Below are positions 19,711-26,650 of a stretch of 27,962 nt of DNA, one piece after another. The stretch's first letter is position 1. Every line of letters begins with the position of its first letter. A model generated the notes under the pieces. That model was not told the origin of the DNA, did no database searches, and saw only the letters and a list, made by a program, of their open reading frames with translations. The position numbers and the translations under genes were made by a program. Location of the stretch: positions 1-27,962 of the forward strand of contig JAEZVA010000100.1 in assembly GCA_023443315.1 (NCBI GenBank). The letters are read 5' to 3'. Source of the stretch: Bacillota bacterium. GTDB lineage: Bacteria > Bacillota > Clostridia > Oscillospirales > Ruminococcaceae.

Positions 19711-20559
19711 TGTCAATTCCTCCTTATACGTTCCAAATTCTTTGTGCTTGCGAATCAGGCATGCTTTGATAATTGCCGCCTTACAATAGTTAATGTCGTC
19801 CCCCGCGCGGATGCGTATCAGCACTGCGTTCAGCAGCTGTTGGGGGTACTTCGAGCCTGTTAATACAGCCCGCAATACCGAGCCGGACAGTAGGGGAGAC
19901 GCCGCTTTGTCACTGGATTTTGGTGATACCGTTTCATTAAGCAGCCGCCACAGAGAAAGGATATCGCCATCGCTGTGGTACTGTTTTTGAATGCGCATAT
20001 CCTCATAATGCTGCGCTACCTTACGGGTAAAGTCACCAAAGGTGTCCCTAGCAAAAAAACGAACCGACAGCCTTGCCGCATTGGGTGCAAGTCCGAGCAC
20101 ATAAAACGAGACATCCGGTTCAAACGCGTCGGACAGATCGCCTATCGGCGCGCCGCCCGCGATTTTTTTGAGTATTTGCCGAACCTCTCTGACTGCGCGT
20201 TCATCGCGGGCATATTGCTGCGGCGCTGTCTTTGCCTTTTCCTCCAATTCTCCTGGGTCTAAAAACAAAGAGGCGAAATCCTGATACTGTTTTTCGGGGC
20301 TTAACGCCCAGAATACGGTTGTGGTGTCTCCCAATATCATGCGGTGCGCACCGTCGGACAATAGGCTGTTGAGCACAGTGGTATAGGCAAAGGTGGCTTT
20401 TTTGCTTACAGGCGCGTTTGCGCCCTGTTCCTCGGCTCTGCCATAGGATTCATACGCCCGCGCATTGAACGAGACGATGGATGCCCCCACGCTCTGCGCG
20501 CCCCGAACGCCCTTGATACTGGGGTGAAGCCTTGCAATCGCAGCCTGCTCCCCGCTCAC
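19333..20559 (-). pseudogene. cas8c: cas8c (csd1) remnant lacking its N-terminal part
   Basis: An open frame of 408 codons that begins, at a GTG, with SGEQAAIARLHPSIKGVRGAQS. In full-length Csd1 proteins (about 570-620 residues) this motif comes after an N-terminal region of roughly 200 residues, which is missing here. The rest (GANAPVSKKATFAYTT, GDTTTVFWALSP, the C-terminal GYYHQRNAFF) is well preserved with no stop or frameshift. The GTG has no ribosome binding site and overlaps the Cas3 stop in GTGA; it is simply the first possible start after a deletion junction. The residues just upstream in the same frame read RLV, consistent with the Csd1 LV-S/T-G motif having been fused to cas3. The large subunit is probably non-functional. 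Confidence 0.82.
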
Positions 20560-22496
20560 CAGTCGTAGGGGATAATAATGGCGCGAGTGTTATCTTCTAT
20601 CAGCTTAAAGTCTTTCGCGATATCCTCAAATTCAAACGAAAAGCCGTCAATGCCTTTTTCCAGACGCTCGAAGATATCGTGCTTATCCAGCCCGACCTTG
20701 CCCTCCAGTTCATACAGCAGGGTGAAGTATGAGCTGATTGCCTCTGGCGAAAGGATATCCTCATATCGGCGCATTACATCTCGCGCCACACCAATGGGTC
20801 GACGAAAGGCGGCGGGCTGTCGGTTTGCGTGCGCCTGCTCCGGCTCGAACACATGTACCTCGCCCAGAGTCGGGTTACCTTGCGCGTCACGAAGCCTGCC
20901 CTCGCGGTTGCAGCGCCCTGCCGACTGCACAATAGAGTCCAGCCCGCACACCGAGCGGTAAACGACGGGGAAATCCACATCCACGCCCGCCTCTATTAGC
21001 CTTGTGGAGACCACGCGGCAGGGCAACCCGTCTTTTAGCCGCGTCCGAACGTCTTTTAGTATTTCATTGCGGTGCGCGGGGCACATCAGTGTGGAGAGGT
21101 GAAACGACCCCTCGTCCCTAATTAACTCAAACAGTTCGAGCGCGTGCTTGCGGGTGTTGACGATGCACAGCGACTGCTTGCTTGCTGCCAGTTCCTGAGA
21201 AAGAACTTCATCAGAAAGCGGTCCCCGTATAACCACACGGGTGCGGCGAAACGACTCGTTTAAATCACCGATTCCGTCGCAGATTTCGCGGGGAATAATC
21301 CTTTTTGGGAAATAGTCTCCCAGCGCGGGCTGTGTGGCACTGCACAGAACAACCGACGAAGAATAGTTATGTACCAGCTCGCTTAACGCCATCACGCAGG
21401 GGGTCAAAAACTCGGTCGGGAGCATCTGCGCCTCGTCAAGGATGATGACGCTGTTCGCAATGTTGTGCAGCTTGCGGCAACGCGAGGACTTGTTTGCAAA
21501 CAGCGATTCAAAAAACTGCACGTTGGTGGTTACAATAAGCGGCATGTCCCAGTTTTCCGCTGCGAGCTTGCGCTTGTTGCCTAGGTTGTCCTCGCCGTCC
21601 GTAAAATCAAAGCTTGCGTGGTGCTCCAGCACATTTTGCTCGCCGAGCAAGTCCGCAAAAACCTTGGCGTTCTGCTCAATGATGGAGGTGTACGGAATAA
21701 CGTAGATGATTCGTTTCATCCCGTGCCTGCGCAGGTGTGAAAGTGCAAACGCAAGGGAGGAGAGCGTCTTGCCGCCGCCTGTGGGCACGGTGAGCGTAAA
21801 CAGACCCTTTTCACCCTCGGCCGCCGTTTTGCAGCAGGCTAAAATCTCCGAGCGCTTGCGGTTGACGGGATTGTCAGCCGAAAATGCTGCAGTTTTACTG
21901 TCTAGCTTTTCAAGAAAGCCTGCAAAATCGTAGCTTGCCGTGCGGTCAACGGCGCCGTTTTTCATGAATCGCTCGGTGTCCAGAAAATCCGCGTCCACAA
22001 GGCAGGAATAGAGCATACGCACAAAAAACGAAAGCGAGAACCCAAACCGCCCAAGCGGTCGGATGGGCGGAAGCTTGGGTATACACAGCTCATCGCCCGC
22101 AAATTCGGTGAAAAAGTCATCGTAGGCGGGGAGATCGGTCTTTTTCAGCCTTGCCTCAAGCGTTGCCTCTGCGCCGGTGTCTGAACGCGCGCCCGCGTTT
22201 TGTAGTCCGGTGTGGTGCCCTGCGGTGCAGTACGCCACAAGCCGCCCCGCCACACCCAGCTTAGCCGCTTCCTTCGCGCCCGCCGTAGAGTGGTCGCATT
22301 TTTGTACCGCACCGCGAATGCGTGCCTGAAAAGCCTCAGAATACTTGCCCGCGTCGTGCAAAAGCCCAGCGCAGCGCGCAAATTCCCCTACGCCAAAGTC
22401 TTGAGCAAAGCCCTCTGCAAGCTGTGCGGTTTGCCGCAGGTGCTCGGTTAGCGGCTGCTGGGCGCCAGCTTCCTCGCGCCTATGCGCAATAAACAC
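20556..22496 (-). CDS. cas3: Cas3 helicase-nuclease (type I-C), C-terminally truncated
   Basis: A 646-residue remnant of the effector nuclease that degrades target DNA after recruitment by Cascade. The HD nuclease domain is visible (EHLRQTA, LLHDAGKYS, CDHSTAGA, GHHTGL). So are the helicase motifs: Walker A VPTGGGKT, DEAQ box ILDEAQML, motif III SATQP, motif V RLIEAGVDVDFP, and motif VI QSAGRCNREGR. The protein ends FKLIEDNTRAIIIPYDW. In I-C relatives the IPYD-type segment is followed by a further C-terminal portion of about 80-100 residues, missing here. The GTG start at 22496 has AGAGGTGG upstream. No cas5 follows, although it is the next gene in the usual order. Confidence 0.88.
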   Translation of the reverse strand: MFIAHRREEAGAQQPLTEHLRQTAQLAEGFAQDFGVGEFARCAGLLHDAGKYSEAFQARIRGAVQKCDHSTAGAKEAAKLGVAGRLVAYCTAGHHTGLQNAGARSDTGAEATLEARLKKTDLPAYDDFFTEFAGDELCIPKLPPIRPLGRFGFSLSFFVRMLYSCLVDADFLDTERFMKNGAVDRTASYDFAGFLEKLDSKTAAFSADNPVNRKRSEILACCKTAAEGEKGLFTLTVPTGGGKTLSSLAFALSHLRRHGMKRIIYVIPYTSIIEQNAKVFADLLGEQNVLEHHASFDFTDGEDNLGNKRKLAAENWDMPLIVTTNVQFFESLFANKSSRCRKLHNIANSVIILDEAQMLPTEFLTPCVMALSELVHNYSSSVVLCSATQPALGDYFPKRIIPREICDGIGDLNESFRRTRVVIRGPLSDEVLSQELAASKQSLCIVNTRKHALELFELIRDEGSFHLSTLMCPAHRNEILKDVRTRLKDGLPCRVVSTRLIEAGVDVDFPVVYRSVCGLDSIVQSAGRCNREGRLRDAQGNPTLGEVHVFEPEQAHANRQPAAFRRPIGVARDVMRRYEDILSPEAISSYFTLLYELEGKVGLDKHDIFERLEKGIDGFSFEFEDIAKDFKLIEDNTRAIIIPYDW

Positions 22497-22517
22497 AATA
22501 AACCACCTCTTTCCTAA

Positions 22518-22523
22518 ATTATA
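22518..22523 (-). promoter_or_regulatory. Possible -10 box of the cas operon
   Basis: A perfect TATAAT on the minus strand (22523-22518), 21 nt before the cas3 start codon. No good -35 is seen at 17 nt. Confidence 0.35.
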
Positions 22524-22727
22524 ACAGGGAACTCTTCAAAAAACCACATATTATGACTTGTTTTTACAAACATTAAATATATTGTAACGCATCTAGTGTC
22601 CCATAAAACTCCCAGTTCTCGTAAAACTTCAGTTATTTACTGAGGGATTAAGCAAATAAGACTTGTGAAAATCCCCTCACCCCCGACCCCGTTTTCGCAT
22701 ATAAATATAAAAACTATGTAAAAGTGG

Positions 22728-22757
22728 TTGACAGCCCCGCCGCTTTTCTGCTATACT
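22728..22757 (+). promoter_or_regulatory. Sigma-A promoter of the ilv operon
   Basis: A perfect TTGACA (22728-22733), an 18-nt spacer and TATACT (22752-22757). It starts a leader of about 480 nt before ilvB. Confidence 0.85.
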
Positions 22758-22788
22758 GGGCTAAATTAACACAAGGAGAACGCCCTGA

Positions 22789-22896
22789 ATGATGACTTCG
22801 TTTGCAATTGTCAACATTATTATCGTCATTATCGCTCTAGTCGTCGGACTAGTCAGTGATGATGTTAATTGTGTTGCGCTGCGAACAGGGAATTGA
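22789..22896 (+). CDS. ilv leader peptide (Ile/Val/Leu-rich, 35 residues)
   Basis: A small open frame starting at tandem ATG codons, with AAGGAG at 22773-22778, 10 nt upstream of the first. Residues 7-22 read IVNIIIVIIALVVGLV, so 13 of 16 are Ile, Val or Leu, and 16 of all 35 are. It lies between the ilv promoter and a strong terminator. These are the properties of a leader peptide on which a ribosome stalls when branched-chain aminoacyl-tRNA is scarce. Its 3' end (codons 28-32) contains one arm of a possible antiterminator. It is a regulatory peptide, not expected to have a function of its own. Confidence 0.88.
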   Translation: MMTSFAIVNIIIVIIALVVGLVSDDVNCVALRTGN

Positions 22897-22977
22897 TGAA
22901 GGGTCGCCCCACGAAGGACGCCTTGTAAATCAAAGAGTATTGCACACCCTGCAGTGAAACACACTGCAGGGTTTTTT
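22870..22977 (+). terminator. Attenuator of the ilv operon (terminator and antiterminator)
   Basis: The terminator is a perfect 10-bp stem, CCCTGCAGTG (22947-22956) with CACTGCAGGG (22962-22971), and six T. A competing pairing can be drawn: TGTGTT (22870-22875) with AACACA (22958-22963), and CTGC (22879-22882) with GCAG (22951-22954), across a 3 by 3 internal loop. It uses the terminator's 5' arm and loop. A ribosome stalled in the Ile/Val/Leu run (up to about 22854) would leave 22870-22882 free, allowing readthrough. Confidence 0.8.
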
Positions 22978-23050
22978 GTTTACTCACAATGTAAGAAATT
23001 AACCTTTTTTATCTTTAATATCCAGTAGAGGGGAAGGGAAGGACCGTACA

Positions 23051-23155
23051 ATGACTAGTTTTGTGCGAAACACTGCGATGGTCGTCGCGGTCGTTGCTGT
23101 TATTGTCACCGGCTCCGGTGCGGGGTTTGCTCTGTCGGATGGTGCGCTTATCTAG
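23051..23155 (+). CDS. Second small Val-rich peptide before ilvB (34 residues)
   Basis: An ATG at 23051, preceded by AAGGA with a 7-nt gap inside a purine-rich stretch (23031-23043), opens 34 codons. The peptide starts MTSFVRNTAM and continues VVAVVAVIV, then a Gly/Ala-rich hydrophobic part. Its MTSF start is the same as in the first leader peptide. It lies after the attenuator terminator and 90 nt before ilvB. It could be a second leader peptide that senses valine, or a small membrane peptide. GCTCCGG (23112-23118) in its coding region can pair with CCGGAGC (23178-23184), but no second terminator is visible. Confidence 0.55.
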   Translation: MTSFVRNTAMVVAVVAVIVTGSGAGFALSDGALI

Positions 23156-23245
23156 GCGCATATACCGCAGCAAACAGCCGGAGCGCCGGAAACCCGCACA
23201 CGAACTTCGCTAGCACATTACGCAGTACGAAAGGATGACTTTACG

Positions 23246-24907
23246 ATGAAGCTGACAGGCGCACAGATTTTGATACAAACCCTTTTGGAACAGGGTGTGG
23301 ATACCGTGTTTGGTTACCCGGGCGGTCAGGTGCTGTATATCTACGACGAGCTGTACAAGAGTGCCGACGACATCACCCACTACATCACCTGCCACGAGCA
23401 GGCTGCCGCCCACGCGGCGGACAGCTACGCAAGGATAAGCGGCAAGACCGGCGTTGTGATAGCAACCTCCGGTCCCGGCGCAACCAATCTGGTAACGGGT
23501 ATCGCCAACGCCTACCTCGACAGCACCCCACTGGTCGCCATCACCGGCAACGTACCCACTACGCTGATCGGTCGCGACAGCTTTCAGGAGGTAGACATCA
23601 CCGGCATTACCATGCCCGTTACCAAGCACAACTACATCGTTAAGGATGTAGAGCGGCTTGCCGACACCGTGCGCGAAGCGTTTGCCATCGCAAACAGCGG
23701 CAGAAAGGGTCCCGTGCTCATCGATATCCCCAAGGATGTACAGCTTGCCACCTTCGATTATGAGCCGGAGGTTAAAACCGGTACAGAACCGCTTGAGGAC
23801 AGAAGCGAAGAGGCACGCTGTGCCGCGGAGATCATCGCAAGCGCAAAGCGTCCGTACATCTACGCGGGCGGCGGTGTGGTGGCGTCCGAGGCGGCAAAGG
23901 AGCTGCTCGAACTTGCCGAGCGCATCGACGCCCCAATCGGGCTTAGCATGATGGGTCTTACCGCATTGCCCGCAGACCACCCCCGCAACTTTGGTATGGT
24001 GGGCATGCACGGGCGGTACGCCGCAAACCGTGCCCTGCACCAGAGCGATGTAATCATAGCCATCGGCACCCGCTTCTCGGACCGCGCAACGGGCAACAAA
24101 ACCGAGTTCTCGGGCGGGCGCAGGGTGCTGCATATCGATATCGACCCCGCAGAGATCGGCAAAAACATCTCGGCGTACACCGGCATCATCGGCGACATCA
24201 AGGAGATTCTCACCGCCCTGCTCTCCATTCTCCCCAAAACCGAGCACCCCGAGTGGCACACCGAGACCTCCGGCTACAAAACCTGCCCACAGAACTGCAT
24301 TGATATGGAAAAATGCCGCCTTACTCCGCAAACGGTAATCGAAGCGGTTAGCCGCTTTGCAGACGACGATACGGTGGTAGCCACCGACGTAGGGCAGCAC
24401 CAGATGTGGACGGCGCAGTACTACCCCTTTAAAACACCGCGCACCTTCTCGACAAGCGGCGGACTTGGCACCATGGGCTACGGAATGGGCGCAGCCATCG
24501 GCGCGTGCATTGCCCGCGACAAGCAGCGCACCGTGCTGTTTACAAGCGACGGCAGCTTCCATATGAATATGTCCGAGCTTGCGACGGCGGTCAGCTTCGA
24601 GCTTCCCATCGTGGTGGTTCTGCTCAACAACAACGTGCTGGGTATGGTTCGTCAGTGGCAGACGCAGTTTTTCGGCAAACGCTACTCCCAAACCTCGCTC
24701 GACCGCAAGACCGACTATGTGCGGCTTGCCGAGGCGTTCGGCGGCGCGGGGCAGCTGGTAGAGGACGAAGCGCAGCTTGAGGACGCGCTGAAAACGGCAT
24801 TTTCGTATGACGGACCGTTTGTGCTCGACTGCCGCATCGGCTGCGACGAGCGCGTGCTGCCCTTTATCCCCCCGGGCGGCGGCATGAAGGATATCATCCT
24901 GAAATAG
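23246..24907 (+). CDS. ilvB: Acetolactate synthase large (catalytic) subunit
   Basis: A 553-residue thiamine-diphosphate enzyme. It condenses two pyruvates, or pyruvate and 2-ketobutyrate, in the first common step of valine, leucine and isoleucine synthesis. The catalytic Glu is in HEQAAAHAADSYAR. FGYPGG near the start, SGPGATNLVTGIANAYLDSTP and the C-terminal cofactor motif ending LLNNN are all typical. The cofactor motif reads SDG at residues 434-436 instead of the usual GDG; the metal-binding Asp is kept. AAAGGATG precedes the start. First structural gene of the operon, 55 nt before its regulatory subunit. Confidence 0.96.
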   Translation: MKLTGAQILIQTLLEQGVDTVFGYPGGQVLYIYDELYKSADDITHYITCHEQAAAHAADSYARISGKTGVVIATSGPGATNLVTGIANAYLDSTPLVAITGNVPTTLIGRDSFQEVDITGITMPVTKHNYIVKDVERLADTVREAFAIANSGRKGPVLIDIPKDVQLATFDYEPEVKTGTEPLEDRSEEARCAAEIIASAKRPYIYAGGGVVASEAAKELLELAERIDAPIGLSMMGLTALPADHPRNFGMVGMHGRYAANRALHQSDVIIAIGTRFSDRATGNKTEFSGGRRVLHIDIDPAEIGKNISAYTGIIGDIKEILTALLSILPKTEHPEWHTETSGYKTCPQNCIDMEKCRLTPQTVIEAVSRFADDDTVVATDVGQHQMWTAQYYPFKTPRTFSTSGGLGTMGYGMGAAIGACIARDKQRTVLFTSDGSFHMNMSELATAVSFELPIVVVLLNNNVLGMVRQWQTQFFGKRYSQTSLDRKTDYVRLAEAFGGAGQLVEDEAQLEDALKTAFSYDGPFVLDCRIGCDERVLPFIPPGGGMKDIILK

Positions 24908-24962
24908 CAGGCGTGGCTGCACAAAACCCAGAACGGGCAGACGAGAGGAGCGAGTTTAAGTT

Positions 24963-25466
24963 ATGAATCAAGATCAATTTATTGTTTCGATACTGGTAAA
25001 CAACCACTTCGGCGTGCTGACGCGCATCGCGGGGCTGTTTTCCAAGCGCGGGTTTAACATCGATTCCCTGACCGTTGGTGTGACGGAAGACCCCGAGATC
25101 TCCCGTATGACCATCGTTTCCACCGGCGACGAGTATGTAAAAAACCAGATTGTGCGCCAGCTGGAAAAGCTGGTGGATGTCAAGGTGGTTCAGCTGATGG
25201 ACCCGAACAACACCGTGCCGCGCGAGCTGTTGATTATTAAGCTTGCCATTGCCCCCGATAATCGCCACGAGGTGATGGAGGCGGTTCAGATCTTCCGCGC
25301 TAAGGTTATTGACCTTGCGCAGCAGTATGTGACGGTGGAGATAACCGGCGACCGCAAAAAGCTCGACGCGTTTGTCGAGTATCTGCGCCCCTACAACATC
25401 ATCGAGATCTGCCGCACCGGCGTTACCGCAGTGGGCAGGGCGGGCTATTGCTTAGAGGTGCAGTAG
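24963..25466 (+). CDS. ilvN: Acetolactate synthase small (regulatory) subunit
   Basis: A 167-residue protein that binds IlvB, raises its activity and confers feedback inhibition by valine. An N-terminal ACT domain (residues 4-80) has the signature NHFGVLTRIAGLFSKRGFNIDSLTVG. A C-terminal domain follows with the conserved RTGVTAVGRA near the end. The length is normal for the longer IlvN/IlvH form. A GAGGAG element lies upstream. It follows ilvB closely and precedes ilvC by 73 nt. Confidence 0.95.
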   Translation: MNQDQFIVSILVNNHFGVLTRIAGLFSKRGFNIDSLTVGVTEDPEISRMTIVSTGDEYVKNQIVRQLEKLVDVKVVQLMDPNNTVPRELLIIKLAIAPDNRHEVMEAVQIFRAKVIDLAQQYVTVEITGDRKKLDAFVEYLRPYNIIEICRTGVTAVGRAGYCLEVQ

Positions 25467-25539
25467 CATAACCAAAACGCCCCCCCGGCCTTTTTAGGCA
25501 TGCTATATTATATAAAAATGTTTGGAGGAAGAAAAAACA

Positions 25540-26535
25540 ATGGCGAAACTCTACTACGAGAAGGACTGTGACCTGGGTGTACTAAAAAACAAGACGGTGG
25601 CTATCATCGGCTACGGCAGTCAGGGACACGCGCATGCACTGAACCTGCACGAGAGCGGTGTAAAGGTGGTCGTCGGTCTGTACGAGGGTGCACCCTCCGG
25701 CAAGCGCGCACAGGAAAAGGGACTCACCGTAATGACCACGGCGGATGCCGTGAAGGCAGCGGACGTGGTGATGATTCTCATCAACGACGAGAAGCAGCCC
25801 GCCATGTACGAGAAGGACATTAAGCCAAACCTGCGCCCCGGCATGACGCTGATGTTTGCACACGGCTTTAACATCCACTACGGGCAGATTGTTCCCCCCG
25901 CGGACATTGACGTAATTATGATTGCCCCCAAGGGACCCGGACACACCGTACGCACCCAGTTTGAAGAGGGCAAGGGCGTACCCTGCCTGATTGCCGTGCA
26001 TCAGGACGCAACCGGCAACGCGTTTGCTACTGGTCTTGCATACGCGCTGGGCATTGGCGGCGCAAGAGCGGGCGTGCTCGAGACCACCTTTAAGGAGGAG
26101 ACCGAGACCGACCTGTTCGGTGAGCAGGCAGTGCTGTGCGGCGGCGTAACCGCGCTGATGAAGGCGGGCTTTGAAACACTAGTGGAAGCAGGCTATCAGC
26201 CCGAGAGCGCGTACTTTGAGTGTATTCACGAGATGAAGCTGATTATCGACCTAGTGGTTGCGGGCGGTCTTTCGATGATGCGCTACTCGATTAGCGACAC
26301 CGCCGAGTACGGCGATTACACCGTGGGCAGCCGCGTGATTACCGACGAGACCAAGAAGGAGATGAAGAAGGTTCTCACCGAGATTCAGGACGGCACCTTT
26401 GCCCGCAACTGGATTTTGGAGAACCAGGCAAACCGCCCCTACTTCAACTCCATGCGCCGCATCCAAAAGGAGCACCTGTGCGAGAAGGTCGGCGCGGAGC
26501 TTCGCGACAAGATGAGCTGGAAGCCCGGCAAGTAA
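25540..26535 (+). CDS. ilvC: Ketol-acid reductoisomerase (class I)
   Basis: A 331-residue class I enzyme that isomerises and reduces acetolactate or acetohydroxybutyrate. The Rossmann fingerprint GYGSQGHAHALNL is at residues 24-36. The C-terminal knotted domain shows ETDLFGEQAVLCGG (metal ligands) and YFECIHEMKLIIDL. The cofactor loop reads GLYEGAPSGK (residues 46-55). Arg and Ser residues that usually bind the NADPH 2'-phosphate are absent and a Glu is present at 49. The start at 25540 (MAKLYYEKD) has GGAGGAA upstream; the in-frame TTG at 25522 overlaps that site and is not the start. Confidence 0.96.
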   Translation: MAKLYYEKDCDLGVLKNKTVAIIGYGSQGHAHALNLHESGVKVVVGLYEGAPSGKRAQEKGLTVMTTADAVKAADVVMILINDEKQPAMYEKDIKPNLRPGMTLMFAHGFNIHYGQIVPPADIDVIMIAPKGPGHTVRTQFEEGKGVPCLIAVHQDATGNAFATGLAYALGIGGARAGVLETTFKEETETDLFGEQAVLCGGVTALMKAGFETLVEAGYQPESAYFECIHEMKLIIDLVVAGGLSMMRYSISDTAEYGDYTVGSRVITDETKKEMKKVLTEIQDGTFARNWILENQANRPYFNSMRRIQKEHLCEKVGAELRDKMSWKPGK

Positions 26536-26553
26536 GCAAAATTTACAAACCCG

Positions 26554-26588
26554 CTGTATGCGCCCTGCGGCGTGCCGGGCGCATACAG
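26554..26588 (+). promoter_or_regulatory. Perfect intercistronic hairpin between ilvC and ilvD
   Basis: CTGTATGCGCCC (26554-26565) pairs perfectly with GGGCGCATACAG (26577-26588) around an 11-nt loop. No T-run follows, so it is more likely an mRNA-stabilising or processing element, or a leaky terminator, than a full stop. Confidence 0.65.
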
Positions 26589-26650
26589 AACTATTAAAAT
26601 AGCTTTGAAAAATAGGATAACCCCATTATAGATAGAAAGCGGCGAACGGT

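Noticed and set aside
23210..24922. A 570-codon antisense open frame over ilvB
   Set aside because: It is the complement of a clear gene with strong third-base bias, and its product resembles no family.
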